Origin: Gonocerus acuteangulatus
Lineage: Eukaryota > Arthropoda > Insecta > Hemiptera > Coreidae
Reading direction: 5' to 3'
Length of the DNA: 64,000 bases
Assembly (NCBI GenBank): GCA_946811695.1
Contig: OX328124.1
Coordinates: forward strand, 56,240,603 to 56,304,602
Part shown: positions 23,299 to 33,910 of the stretch, piece by piece
How the letters are laid out: every line of letters begins with the position of its first letter
Position numbering within the stretch: the first letter of the stretch is position 1
Made by a program: the position numbers and the translations under genes
Notes under the pieces: generated by a model
Told to the model about the DNA's origin: nothing
The model's input: the letters and a program-made list of their open reading frames with translations, nothing else
The model's database searches: none

Positions 23299-26200
23299 CA
23301 CTAAAGGTTGTATTTTCTAATTTCACTGTTTGAGGGTTGAAGTCGGTGTCCCATACCATCCCTACGCAGACCCAGCCTTCAAAGTATATCTGCAAAGGAT
23401 TGCTAAGTATATCAGGCAGCCAGAGCATAGTACTGATTGCACTATCTCCCAGGTGTGCAATTTGGTCCAGAAACAGATTCCTCTACAGTGTATCCCCCTC
23501 TTGGGCCACGTCACCTGTTACACAACTGATTTTATTTATATATTTTAATAGGTATAATTTTTGGAAAACAGTCGGTAGGTTGCATGAAGATTAGAAATTT
23601 GAGTGGAACCTCAATATCTGCAGAAAGTACTATCAAGTAGATGAAGAAATGTAATTCTTCGTGATGAGTCATCCAATCAGTATGGTATTAATATCCTTTC
23701 AATTAATATATATATATATTTTTTTTTCTTTCATCTTCAACAATTTTTCAAAAAGATTAAAAGTGACCGCCACAAATATTTGTAATACATAAAAAAGTTC
23801 TTTCATTCTTCATGCTACAGTCTTCAGGAAATTATTTGAATATTTGAACTTGGCAGTGGTACTTGTTGAATTGAGAAATATTTTTGCCACACTCATTTAG
23901 CCTTATTGCACCTAGACGACAACAAGCCAGGTTATTTATTATGATTCACGTCAGTATTTTTGTGAATGGAGCTCTGGGTACATAGAATACAGTACTGATG
24001 AATCAATAAACAAAAATTGGAAACCTCTTTATGCTTGATGCCAGTCACTTTCCAAAAATGCCCAGTCAAAACATGTGACATTAATGAAATTAAGAGTTAC
24101 TGTGAATAATATTTGATTTCAGGAAATATCTGGGTTTTTTTCCGAACAAAAAATGTTTAAATCTTTATTTAAGAGTGATATAATCATATTCCAAGATGAT
24201 TTTCTTTTATATAAGCAGGTTCATTGATAATTTACAACATTGAGAAAAAACAAAACAAAGTAAAACACACAAAATAACTCTATCACTATAAAGTTTGCTA
24301 ATAAGTGTTTTAAAGAATTTAATGCTTTTTACATTTTAAAATTGATTGTTACTCTATAAGACAATAGTGATGGAATCCATTCTAATGAAAGAAAATAAAA
24401 GCATATTTTCTTTTGCTGTAAAAATATAAATTTTTATTAGAAAATATTGAAATAATTAAATGCTAAAAGAAGAATACCTCCACATTAAAATTTATAATAA
24501 ATACCTCTTCTTTCTGATTATATCTTGCTCCAAGTTTTCACCCAAAATCCAACATCTCCCAAGTAGTACTGCAGTATAAATTTCTATCAGAAATACTGAA
24601 AATGCTAGAGGTATTCCTAACCAACCTGGAGGGAAAAATATAATCATTATTTTTATCAAGGATCTTGAGTAAAACGTTTATTTATACCCAGGGGGTATCA
24701 TTCACCACAATGAAGCAGCAATCCACTTTTGATATAAAGAATATATTATTTATTTCACCCTTCAAATCTTGTAATCATCAAAACAGTAAAATCCAGTACC
24801 TCTTATTAACCAATCTCTCTATTGTCAGAAGTTGTTTTAATAGTAAAAAATTGCAAAGGCTGTTCATTTAAACTAAAGCTCTGGGTTTTTTTTCTTGACA
24901 AGGAATTAAATCACTTTTTGTTTTGTTTTAAGGGTAAAACTAATCAAAAAATAGCAGCTGAATTAAAAACATTTTAATTTTTAATCCATCTTAAAAATTT
25001 AAGAAGAGTCGGGATGCCAAGCAGCAAGAAATTATGAACGACAAAGGAGACCGAAAGAAAGAAAAAAAATCATTTTGAATCGGGTATGAAAGAACCATCA
25101 TTTAAATAAATACAAATTAGCAGTTCAGGTTTATGAAATTGCAAATATTATGTTTCAAGTGGAGGCAAGTTGACCATGAGTGTTCAGGTACTCCTTGCCA
25201 AGACTCTAGATTGGATTCTAGATGCGGGTTGTAGGTCAAAGAAGTATTTTAATGATTACAAATAAAGATGCTTTACAGAAAAACTGTTATTTTTTTAAGG
25301 AATAATTTATTAGCTAACATTATTCATCAACATAATCATTCAATATTTTTTTAAATTTTATAATATTAAAAATATACATAAAGGAAGTGTCAGTTTTCAT
25401 CTTTTTATTGTAAGATTAATCTCACTAGTATTTTTTGTGCAATCCCTTTTCTTAAAAAAACATTGGAAGTATTTTGGCGATTGAATGAATGGACGACGTT
25501 TGTAGAGGTTTCAAGGATTATTTTATTCTATTCTTCTCAAAGAGCATGTTTAAGACCCTCCCAGGAAAATCATTTTTATAATAATAATGTGCAAAGTCCT
25601 CCATAGATTTTCAATTGGATTAAGCTAAAGCCAAGAACTTCAGCTCTGAGGAGCGGATTTCAGTTGTTGAGGATCATTATACAACAACCAATGCTTTGTA
25701 GCTTTTGTTGTATGCCATGGGTCATTATCTTTCAAAAACATTAATGATTGCTTTAGACCCAAAATGTCAGCACTCCTCATTTTTGGGCGCATTATACCAA
25801 TTTAACTACCACAAGTACTAGACTCATGCCATAACGTACTCTCCTACAAGTAGGAATATTTCTTGGTTCATTCTGAGTAATCTTTCTTCAAACATATTTC
25901 AACCCATCTGAATCAAAAATATTTAATTTAAATTTGTCACCAAAAATCCCCCCCCAAAAAACAGTGATTTGTACTTTCTGGCTAAGGTTAGTCTTTTACG
26001 TCTATTAATTCTGAAATAACTTTTCAGCACTTTTCACATGCAGTTCCCCTCTAAAATTGGCATGTTATTTCTTACAGTTTGAAGATGTACAGGATTACGA
26101 CTTTCCAAGGCGATATCTGGCACTAATTTTGTTTTGTTTTTTTAATTCTTCTAATTATGTCCCTAATAATAATGGTTGACGACACATTAAATAAAAAAAA

Positions 26201-27029
26201 AAAAAATTATGTCTCTCTTCTCTTGCCTAGTAAACATTTGAGGCCACTCTTTTCTTGGTGGATTATGGATGTTTTGATATTTTTTATAACACTTCTACTT
26301 GTACAAATACTTATATTTCTTTGGAATACAATGCTCTTATCAGTTGATCCCAAATTTAAGGGGGGGGGAATTATTTTTTTCCTTTTCATAGATGTAGAGT
26401 TCTTTAGACTTACAAGCCATTTTGCGTTAATGCGAGCTTATGAGTTTACAAACTGTATAGAAAGACTGCATGAAAAATCGAGAATTGGTTTAGGCGTTTC
26501 TGATGTTCACTGCTAGAACTGCAAGGATTATTGAATTACTAAAACTCTATTAGTGTTTTTATCATTAGCTTCAAGCTGAAACCAATGTGCCATTAGTGTT
26601 ATTTTGTAGAATAAAACCAATGTGCCATTAGTGTTAATTTGTAGAATATACTCTGTCAGAGTGTAAATGTGAATAAATAATGTCTATTTCTTATTAAAAT
26701 GCTCACATAATTTCCTCGTTAGGGTCATTAGTTTTCAAGAAAAAAACTGGAAATAATTTATAAGAAATAAACAATTTTTTGTTTGTTTGTTGTTGCTGCA
26801 CTCACGTATTGAATGATTTTCAAGTTACTTTAAAGAAATGCTCAAATGAAATTTCTTCTAAGCATACTTAAAATAAAGTTTAGAACTTACCGCAGTTGAT
26901 TATAGCTCTTGGAAGTGCAATAACTGGAAATAAACCAACCATATCAACGATACAAATAACAGCATATTTTAATGATAAACTTCGACTGAAAATTTCATAC
27001 TTCTCAGCAGGCTCTGATAATTTAGGCAT
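14156..27029 (-). CDS. Amino-acid transporter, Aa_trans (SLC32/36/38-like) family, 8 exons
   Basis: Eight exons join in frame with GT/AG borders to 487 residues: 27029-26891, 24625-24505, 20199-20087, 19996-19864, 19793-19646, 18824-18737, 18615-18409 and 14670-14156. The start ATG at 27,029 follows an in-frame TAG. Family hallmarks are GLFPVIALPRAIINCGWLG followed by YTAVLLGRCW near residues 33-75, RRPYGALIELAFG near 87, WFGSPKDM near 165, AYGMLAFQFDVHP near 215, and VQMDMKNK near 230. The pattern predicts about eleven membrane helices. Proteins of this family move neutral amino acids with H+ or Na+ across plasma or lysosomal membranes; substrate and membrane are not determinable here. The last exon (171 codons) encodes the C-terminal helices with a hydrophilic insert. 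Introns are 69 bp to 4.3 kb and are transposon-rich. Confidence 0.88.
15228..15358 (-). repeat. tRNA-headed SINE, family A, diverged copy
   Basis: On the minus strand it starts GGGTCTCCCTGTGGTCAAGAG and continues through GCTAACGCC, a degraded box B and the body phrase AGGGCCCGTCGAGAAAATTCC. It ends before the 3' tail. Confidence 0.65.
16630..17115 (+). mobile_element. Partial Helitron-like copy
   Basis: It shares ordered blocks with H3 (61,610-62,937): CTCCAAACGTAACC, CATGTAGAAAATATTTCAGCTGAATCCCATGATTCTAA in diverged form, a TTAACGCACCTGACC-like block and GGCACTTCCGGATTG. The TA tract and the terminal hairpin are missing. Confidence 0.6.
18230..18370 (-). repeat. SINE copy, family B
   Basis: Minus-strand copy with the diagnostic TCTATAGGTTACCACC-like block (here CTACAGATCACCACC), AGCCAGGATAGGAC, a long T run and a decayed tRNA-like head that ends in GGCCTC. 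Confidence 0.6.
18409..18615 (-). CDS. Transporter exon 7
   Basis: Encodes VSGGLFLVTMVLCYNLLGD to HSLGMPQ, two membrane helices. Acceptor TTTTAG, donor GTTTGC, phase 1 in and phase 1 out. Confidence 0.83.
18737..18824 (-). CDS. Transporter exon 6
   Basis: Encodes FDVHPMILSVQMDMKNKN to ILAFM. Acceptor TTTTTCAG, donor GTAAGA, phase 0 in and phase 1 out. Confidence 0.85.
19222..19285. repeat. Shared terminal block CAGGAAACTGAC, copy 1
   Basis: A ~50-bp block with the pattern ACAGGAAACTGAC-n(8)-CT-n(2)-AAGCNGAAATGACTC recurs at 38,602 and, more diverged, at 41,925. It is probably the end of an unassigned repeat family. A second motif nearby, AAAAGTCCGACTCACAGG at 19,111-19,130, resembles the 5' terminus of the Helitron-like elements. 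Confidence 0.55.
19646..19793 (-). CDS. Transporter exon 5
   Basis: Encodes LIGITSVSIVLLTSALTW to GIAYGMLAFQ, the most recognisable stretch of the family. Acceptor AATCAG, donor GTAAAC, phase 2 in and phase 0 out. The intron to exon 4 is only 70 bp. Confidence 0.85.
19864..19996 (-). CDS. Transporter exon 4
   Basis: Encodes AAQNLQVIGLKL to ITPIMWFGSPKDM. The WFGSPKDM loop is a family landmark. Acceptor TTTTCAG, donor GTATAT, phase 1 in and phase 2 out. Confidence 0.82.
20087..20199 (-). CDS. Transporter exon 3
   Basis: Encodes RRPYGALIELAFG through ASVPDLII, a helix. Acceptor CTTATAG, donor GTTTGT, phase 2 in and phase 1 out. Confidence 0.82.
21137..21297. mobile_element. TTAA-flanked MITE (piggyBac-like)
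   Basis: CACATTAAAGGCAGG at the left is the reverse complement of CCTGCCTTTAATGTG at the right, and TTAA stands at both outer edges (21,137-21,140 and 21,294-21,297). Inside, a ~50-bp segment is repeated directly (TTTAAGCTA-AGT-GAGATAAATC). TTAA duplications are the hallmark of piggyBac-type transposition, so the assignment is by target site only. Confidence 0.65.
21512..21745. repeat. Interspersed repeat shared with 42,103-42,260
   Basis: The segment GAGTCTTCTGCTCAAATTCAGG, ACATAAATATG, CCACCCGACAAACC, ACATACAGTCTTCTTTTTCGTAC occurs here on the plus strand and at about 42,103-42,260 in reverse orientation with moderate divergence. The phrase CAGTCCGGACAATGTCTATA at 21,512 resembles termini of pogo-type elements, but the partner end was not found. 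Confidence 0.6.
23238..23290. repeat. (TA)n microsatellite
   Basis: About 26 TA units followed by CACACACGCAC. Confidence 0.95.
24505..24625 (-). CDS. Transporter exon 2
   Basis: Encodes GWLGIPLAFSVFLIEIYTAV and the conserved LLGRCW. Acceptor TTTTTCCCTCCAG, donor GTATTT, phase 1 in and phase 2 out. Confidence 0.82.
24626..26890. other. Transporter intron 1
   Basis: Apart from the transposase relic at 25,560-26,130 and a 36-bp direct repeat (AAACCAATGTGCCATTAGTG twice, 26,578-26,650), no features are seen. The 119-codon frame at 26,157-26,516 is hydrophobic and unsupported. Confidence 0.55.
25560..26130 (-). pseudogene. Degenerate Tc1-type transposase
   Basis: Read on the minus strand, successive short frames give RRKRLTLARKYKSL, then FGDKFKLNIFDSDGLKYV, RKITQNEPRNIP, then KDNDPWHTTKATKHWL, then LNPIENLWRTL. 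These match in order the DNA-binding tail and the DDE core of Tc1 transposases: the S-D-E-S-x-F-N-L-F block (first Asp lost or shifted), the D-N-D-P-x-H block with its second catalytic Asp, and the L-N-P-I-E-N-L-W block with its acidic residue. Frames are broken by stops and shifts. The ends of the element and terminal repeats were not found. It sits inside an intron, in the same direction as the host gene. Confidence 0.78.
26891..27029 (-). CDS. Transporter exon 1
   Basis: Encodes MPKLSEPAEKYEIFSRSLSL and the first membrane helix up to INC. It ends in phase 1 before GTAAGT. An in-frame TAG lies five codons upstream of the ATG, which supports this start. Confidence 0.8.
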
Positions 27030-27799
27030 TTGGCAGAAACACTAAACAAAATGTTCCTAAGAACCACTTTTCACCTGGTCCAAAAATTGACTGAGCTCGT
27101 ATCCAGACACCAACTGACTAACTTATATAATACTAGTTTAGTATATCACCCCCTAAGTAATACAATACGTAAGGAAGCCAAGCAGTAGCTTTTGAATGTG
27201 TTATTAACACCATCATCAGTCTTGGGAAAGTATCTATGATATGCCAAAGAAGAAAAAAAATTAACATGATATGACTAGAAGTGTATCGTTGCCTTAATAA
27301 ATTAAATTAAATTTATCCGGGGTAAGTATTACTTCAATAAGGAGTAATTCTGAAAGATGTAGCACTAATAGCTAAAATATAAATAATAATAATAATAATA
27401 ATAAATGAGCCCTCATAAATATCAGTTTTTATATGAATTTCATTCTTTATATCAATAAATAACAATACATAGATTTTTATTAGGAGCTTTTGACCAACCT
27501 AAATGTTTTGAGCTCAAGGTATAAATAAATTATTATAAATTGGAAAAAATGGTGTTAAGATTTTTTTTTTTTTTCTTTATGGTACTATGCTTTGCAGAAA
27601 AAATCATTATTAGTTGTCTATCAAATATAATAGCCAAAAAAAACAAGCTCACATGAAAAAATATTGTACAAAGAAATTATTAATTTAAATACTATCAATT
27701 AAATAATAATGCTTGGACAAGAAAATTATAAAAGTCTAAGAAAAAAATAGAATAATTTTACTTTTATTGTTTTTAATAAAATATGGAAAAAAATGTATC

Positions 27800-28012
27800 T
27801 TTTATTTATTTAATTTAAATTTTAACATCCATTTATTATTAACAACGGATTTTAGGACGGGTTATCTATAGGTTACCACCCTTTTCTGGCCACAATAGGG
27901 CTGACATCTCTCTTTTTTTTAAAGAAAAGCGATTGTCCCTAGTGGGAATTGAACCCACAACCTTAGCCCCGGAGTACACCTTAACACTCAGGGCCACCAA
28001 AACTCCGTTTCA
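27800..28012 (-). repeat. SINE copy, family B, well preserved
   Basis: On the minus strand: a head with GGTGGCCCTGAGTGTTAAGG (box A-like), then GTGGGTTCAATTCCCACTAGG (box B), a purine-rich AAAGAAAAGC link, AGCCCTATTGTGGCCAGAAAAGGGTGG, AACCTATAGATAACCCGTCCTAAAA and an A/T-rich tail. The internal boxes mark it as derived from a tRNA and transcribed by RNA polymerase III; it is not a functional tRNA. Confidence 0.82.
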
Positions 28013-28032
28013 TCTTTAAATGAAGGAATCTA

Positions 28033-28064
<32 letters not shown>

Positions 28065-28306
28065 CATCCAATGGAAGAGAAAAACATTAATATCTCATAT
28101 TTTCTTGACACTTATGTACTATTTCCTTTTATACGATTCCAATGGAGAAAACAAATTTCCTTTAATGCATTCATTTAAGAGAATGTCTATGTCTAATTAA
28201 TACATCGTCACAAAAATGCCACTGCAATACAAGTATTAATAACTTTTTGGACCAATTACGTTACTGAATCACAGTACACAAGTAAATGGAGGTATTATTT
28301 AAATAG

Positions 28307-28552
28307 GTGAATGAAAGGTCATGCATATATAAATCTCATCATCTTCACATTATATGCTTTATTTATAGCTCTACATGTTTCGTGTCCCTTGAAGCCTCTT
28401 CAGGAGCAACTTAATTACACATAAATAAATTTATCCTTAGCTAGGGAAGACCTTCCTCAGGTAGGGCCACGTTCATCCAAGATGGACACATGTAGAGTGA
28501 TAAATAAAACATATAATGTGAAATTGACGAGTTTTATAAATGAATGACCTTC
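28307..28552. mobile_element. Foldback element with ~65-bp arms
   Basis: The left arm runs about 28,307-28,373 (GGTCAT...TCACATTATATG...CTACATG) and pairs with 28,485-28,552 (CATGTAGAG...CATATAATGTGAAATTG...AATGACC). The loop region contains CATGTTTCGTGTCCCTTGAAGCCTCTTCAGG, related to the phrase in the palindrome at 38,203-38,490. Confidence 0.7.
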
Positions 28553-29329
28553 AGACTATTTAAATAATATATTGAACGAAAAAAGGGGTCACAATTTTAT
28601 TATATGTAAATGAAGGCGTTAATGATCTTGGGTGATGAGTACCAATAAATCTTCAATTACTACAAATAACAACTTAGCACATGAATATAATCATTCAAAA
28701 ATAATTCTGCTTCTATAGGTTCAGAGAGAACAAGGATTCTTGTTATTCATTACTGATTTATTTGCAGACATCAATTATCCTAGATTATTTTTGCTAGAAG
28801 AATGTTGGTTGGTTTTTGATTGCATTTCTGTAGTTTGCACCAAAACCAAAAAATATTTATAGATGTAAACAGTTTAAATTAGACGTAATCCACTTTACTA
28901 ATTACAACAAATATAATTTGAAATAAAAACTTGTTACATGAAATGAATTATTCTTAAAACTAGTCAGACTTCTGTCATAAACATGTGATTGAGTTTGTAA
29001 TAAAAAAAATTAAGAAAATTTTGCTCAATGACATTTCAAACAGTGAACTAGGGAAATGTTTGTGGTAAAAATTGAAAATATAATATTTTATTTTGAAGGG
29101 CATAACAAGTGTGGGACAATTTCAATGCAAAAAAAAATACGAGTAGGAAGAGGTATCCTCAAAATATTCCCAAATAGAAGAGTATTAAATAATGACAATA
29201 GAGGTATAATACTATAATTTAATAGACTTTTGGTAGGAGTCAATCATGAGACAATAGACAAAGAGGACTTATCTGTTACATCCTGTCTAGAACACCTAGG
29301 GCAATGGCTGAGCAAAATAGGTTCTAAGA

Positions 29330-29464
29330 CATTTTTTTGCGTGTGTGTTTAACGATGTATCAACGTTTGGACTATTAATGCCGGGCACCCATTCAGGTAC
29401 GCTTGACGTTGCTTAACTTCGGTGATCAATAGGAACCAGTGCATTTAACGTGGCTATGGCCATT
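29330..29464 (-). repeat. 5S rRNA-headed SINE, diverged copy
   Basis: On the minus strand the sequence CCAATGGCCATAGCCACG, then GATCACCGAAGTTAAGCAACG, then GTACCTGAATGGGTG follows the order of eukaryotic 5S rRNA. It is followed by GGCATTAATAGTCC... and ...GATACATCG..., a decayed form of the shared tail GGCGCTAATGGCCAAGAT-n-TCGATGCGCCG. Substitutions rule out a functional 5S gene. Confidence 0.72.
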
Positions 29465-30096
29465 GGATTTTAAGAAATGTTGTCTGCTTGCTTCCTGTCC
29501 ATACACCAAGATATGTTGTGTTGAGTTCCAGTGGGAGAGCTCGCCTAGAATAGAAACTCTTAGGGGATGGAACTTGGAAAGAAAGCATTCATTAAGCCTC
29601 CCTCCAGAAAGGAACGTAAACGCTGTGAACTATGTGTAGCTGCAAAAAAAGTACGAAACCCCCAAAATGCTAGAAAGAGTTGTGAGAAAATGGTCTTCAA
29701 AATGCCAAGTGTTTATGTTATGACTGTTGCCTAAGTGCAAAGACATTCATCACGAAAAAATATGAGAATACCTTCTACATGCTTTCCCGGACACTGAAGG
29801 CCCTCCCTATTTTAGTTTTTTTGTTCTTCTTTTGAAGAATTAATATTATTACTTGATGGTAGTTCTATTATTCTTTTGATTTCTTGAATCTGAACTTATT
29901 TGCTGACATTATTATTTGCTTGTTCTTACTGATTTGGCCTATTTGTAGTCAATTGAAGATAGCAGTTACAATTTCTTACATTTTTTATATAGGAGTATGT
30001 TTTTTACTTTATAATTTAATTCAATTCATTAGACTGTTTATTATTTATAGAATTTTACTTAATTTAAAATTAAATACAAAAAGACTGAATTGTTGT

Positions 30097-30112
30097 ATAT
30101 ATATATATATAT
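30097..30112. repeat. Short (TA)n tract
   Basis: Eight TA units in AT-rich context. Confidence 0.8.
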
Positions 30113-31103
30113 AAATAATAAGACAAATGTCGTCAATTTTAAACGAATTATCAGTATTTAGTTTTGCCTCCCCTAAACAAAAGAACTGCAATATTCGAAT
30201 CAATGTATAAAATAGTGCTTAGGAGAATTATGTCCATATTTCTACAATGCTAAAATTGTAAAGAGCATGTTATGTCATTCTTCAGTCTGTATTACCCGCC
30301 CCTGAAAATTATTTAGATTTTTTATTGGAACATAATGATCTTCTTCGTCCAAAAATTGTGATCTTGATCTTGCATTGCGCTACCAAACCCTTCCATTTAA
30401 GCTAATCAAAATTATTACCCCGCCCCCTCCTCAAGTGATTACTCCCCTCTTAGCTCAAATAGAGAATCCCACAGGGACAATAACAAAGGTTGCTTTGTGT
30501 ACAGGAATTGTCACTTATCGTCAAAATTGTTTTTATTATGAGAAGTAGGGGCTTTCAGCAGCTCATGAAACCAACCTCAGAGCTACAACGGGTTCTGAAT
30601 CAGTCTTTAGCTGTGATGCTGACATGAGCTGTTCAACGCACTTAGCACTTGAGGCAATCCTTATCAAGTGGTCCAAAGGTGGTTGCTTGCCTATTTTAGA
30701 AAAAAATGATATTTTTACCATCAATTACATATCGAATGAGTAGTTCAAAATAATTTTATAATTTTTTTTAGAGTCAACCATTTCAAAATGGCAGCCATAT
30801 TTGTTTCACTATGCATGCTGATTTTTGAGTATATGAGCTCTTACGGAAAACTTATTTTCTCAGGACTGAGAAGCCATAGACTAATAATTCAAACACCATT
30901 GTTTTCATTACAGTCTGGTTATAAAATACTAGCCGAATACCCATGCTTCGTCACGGAAAATAAGTAGTTATTTTATTGCGTTAAATAATGTATCATCAAA
31001 ATTAACGCTACTGCATACTTTTTCGCAGTTTATTATAGCATGATCCCCGTCATACTATATGTTATTTATCAATTGATAAGTAATCAAAGTATAATGTTTC
31101 TTG

Positions 31104-31175
31104 AGGGTGGTAACCTATAGATAACCCGTCCTAAAATTCCTAGTTAATAATAAATGAACGTTAAAATTTAAATAA
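31104..31175 (+). repeat. SINE family B 3' fragment
   Basis: GGGTGGTAACCTATAGATAACCCGTCCTAAAATTCC followed by ATAAATGAACGTTAAAATTT is the 3' half of the family. The head is missing. Confidence 0.7.
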
Positions 31176-31260
31176 TAATGTTTCTTGACACTGGGGCGCT
31201 CTGGACCAGTGTCAAGAAACAGACAATCTAGAGATAACCCCGTTATCTATAGGTTACCAG

Positions 31261-31488
31261 CATGGGAGTATATAAAGGGGTCTGCAGCCCCCCCCCCAAA
31301 AATTTTGATTTGATGGCAAAAATGTGTCTTAAAACCCTTAAAAATAAATTAAATAAGATCATTTCATTTTAGTTGTAATAGCGTTTTATTTGCCTAAAAC
31401 TATTCAAGTTCTAAATAGTTAGTATTCCATACTCCGGAAATGGTCCCATCTCCCCCCCCCCCGAAATTATTTTGTATATATGCCCATG
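31261..31488. mobile_element. hAT-type MITE, copy B (inverted orientation)
   Basis: CATGGGAGTATATA at the left and TATATATGCCCATG at the right, with an exact 8-bp duplication GTTACCAG (31,253-31,260 and 31,489-31,496). The C-rich and G-rich ends are swapped relative to copy A. It inserted inside a family B SINE remnant: GTTACCAG is part of the SINE phrase. Confidence 0.9.
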
Positions 31489-33729
31489 GTTACCAGTAAC
31501 AACAGCGTAGCCAACACAGGTTAAATTTTGTTGTCAATAATAAATGTACGTTACAATTTAAAAAATTATATTTCTCACGTCATTTGGAAACACCCATTAT
31601 ATTTGCGAGCATTACCAAGATGTGTTCTGATGGGTGAGGAGGCTGTGCAATGGTTTGGGATATTATTACCTCAGATGTACCATCACCAGGTATAGCGAAA
31701 ACTCTATAGGGGGCAAGTTGAAATTAACCGCAATTAAAATGGTGATTTTTCCCTCATAGCGGAAACTCTATGAGGGACAGTTTATTTCTAGGACTTTTAG
31801 GATCATAGTTGAAATTAACCTCAATTAAAAATAATACTATGAAATAGATACAGTACGGTAACAGCTGTTCTTTTATGATCCTAGCAACGCATGCTGCCTA
31901 GGCTTGCTGCTCTAACCACCTAAAACTTTAAACCCCTCTAAAAATACTTAAACATTTGAATATAAAAAAATCCTTTCATAGCGAGTGTCTACATGCTAAA
32001 GAGAGTGTCCATGCAAAATTTCAAATTTTTCTGTCGAGTGGTTTGGGCTGGGCGATGGTAGGTCAGTGAGTTGTATTTGACAAATATATAGTAGATAGAC
32101 CAGACTGTAAGGAAAACAATGGTGCTTGAAGTCTATGGCTTCTCAGTCCTGAGAAAATAATTTTTCCGTAAGAGCTCGTAAACTCAAAAATCAGCATGCG
32201 TGATGAAGCAAAGATGACGGCCATTTTGAAATGTTTGACGATAAAAACATTTTAAAAATTGTTTTGAACTACTCATTCAATATGCAATCGATGGTGAAAA
32301 TATGACATTTTTCTAAAATGGTCAAGCACCCAGATTATTTTTTTCTGGACCATTTCAAATGGATTGACTCACTCATAATAAAAACAATAGTGTGAAGGAA
32401 CTGACAGATAGCTTTCTAAGATTTCCTTCTAAGCAGTTTTAGCGTGGTTTTTGACAATAACTATAGTTAACATGATAAAAAAAATTACACATTCAACCAT
32501 TTATTTATTTTTGAGTTCAAATTTTATATATCAAGTTTTATTATGAAAAAACAAAATACTTTCATATGTATACATATGCTTATGCATATGTGTATTGAAA
32601 TACTATAAGCTAAGAAAAAACAAAACATGTATGTATACATACGCCTCAATATACAAATGTTGTACATAACTTACGTATACAAACGTTGGTCTATTTTAAG
32701 TACACTTAAAGGATCGATGAATATTTGAAGACATTTTTTAATCAGTTTCTTTCAATTCCAGCCTTAAGTATCAAAATTCCTTTAGTATTTCTTAGTGGCC
32801 AAATTTCACTGAATTTCCTACCCTCTTCCCAAAAAAAATCACACCACTCAAGGAAATCAACCAGAAAGCTTGAGGGAAATATCAATGTTATTAAAAACAA
32901 TGATTCAAATAATAAACATGTTTTATTCATGAATCACTTGTGAACGTTTAGTCGATGCAATTGATGTTCCAATCATATTTACAAAATAAGTGTACAGATT
33001 ATGAAGACTAGTGTATGAATATACACTTTTTAAATGTATTTCTTCAATTATTGAAACCTATTTACATATAAAACTTCTGAAAAATGTTATTTGTAAATTC
33101 AAAAATGATGCAGATATATTAATAGGCTTATTTCCCATTACTAAAACAATTGTCATGATTTAGACAAAATCACTCCATAAAAAAAGTAGTAATTTACACA
33201 TAAAAAAAATGTAATCCCTATTGGTTAAAGTAAATGCTTTTAAATGGAACCTAAGCATGTCTAATAAGAAATTTGTATTTTTAGATCTTTCGATATCGGC
33301 ATATCGATTTAAAACAGGAATGCTCATGGATTAGAATCTTCCCATGATTTTCAATGTGCTATAACTAAATTTCTCTCAGAGAAATTTACAGATTAAAAGA
33401 AATGAGGGATCTTTCACACTAACTTGTGCTGTAAGTATTTGAATAAAACAAACATCTCATATTATCTAAAAAAATATTTGCTTATAATCTAATTACTTTT
33501 GAGTAAATAAAACAAAAAAAAAATCAGTGGAATGATATTTAAATAATAAATGTATCATTACAACATTATATTATGTGTGAACCTAATCTTCTTCAGTTCT
33601 GCTTCTTAGAATATAACATACTTGGTAAATAAAGTCATTTATTGAAGATTTTTTGTGACAGGCAGGCTACAATGTGAGATCCTCAATAAATTATTAAAAC
33701 ATTAAACAATGAGTACTTTTACAGAAAAA

Positions 33730-33735
33730 TTTATT
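33730..33735 (-). promoter_or_regulatory. Candidate polyadenylation signal of SPCS3
   Basis: AATAAA on the minus strand about 175 nt past the SPCS3 stop codon. Confidence 0.4.
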
Positions 33736-33910
33736 TTAAATATAACAAACAGAAATGCCCGAGGGAGGCTGTATAACATTTTGTACCAGAGAATAGTTTT
33801 TATTTTGGAGAATCATTGGTTTCCAACTATGATAAAGTATTACAAATTAAAAAATTTAATGCAGGAAACCGATTCCAGTAATAGGTCAATTTTAATATTC
33901 AAACCTATTG

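Larger units (their letters stand above)
20200..24504. other. Transporter intron 2 (4.3 kb)
   Basis: It contains a TTAA-flanked MITE (21,137-21,297), a repeat shared with 42,103-42,260 (21,560-21,745), and a TA tract (23,238-23,290). The modestly long frames at 20,560, 21,767, 22,226 and 23,330 have no recognised product. Confidence 0.55.
30600..32360. repeat. Widely spaced inverted repeat, arms ~300 bp
   Basis: Arm 30,600-30,925 (TTCAAAATGGCAGCCAT, TCTCAGGACTGAGAAGCCATAGAC, ACAGTCTGGTTATA) is a diverged reverse complement of 32,098-32,360 (AGACCAGACTGTAAGG, GTCTATGGCTTCTCAGTCCTGAGAAAATA, GACGGCCATTTTGAA). The central 1.2 kb holds a family B SINE fragment and MITE copy B. The phrase ACTAGCCGAATACCCATGCTTCGTCACGG next to the left arm resembles ends of widespread invertebrate interspersed repeats. 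Confidence 0.7.
27030..33910. other. Intergenic region between transporter and SPCS3
   Basis: Mostly AT-rich DNA with a family B SINE (27,800-28,012), a foldback element (28,307-28,552), a 5S-headed SINE (29,330-29,464), a long-range inverted repeat (30,600-30,925 and 32,098-32,360), a MITE (31,261-31,488) and an AATAAA that may belong to SPCS3. No coding region is supported. Confidence 0.55.

Noticed and set aside
26157..26516. 119-codon hydrophobic open frame
   Set aside because: It contains Lys and Gly runs from homopolymers, lies in an intron on the opposite strand, and has no recognisable family.
29384..29464. 5S rRNA gene
   Set aside because: Only part of the 5S sequence is present, with many substitutions, and it is joined to the SINE tail.
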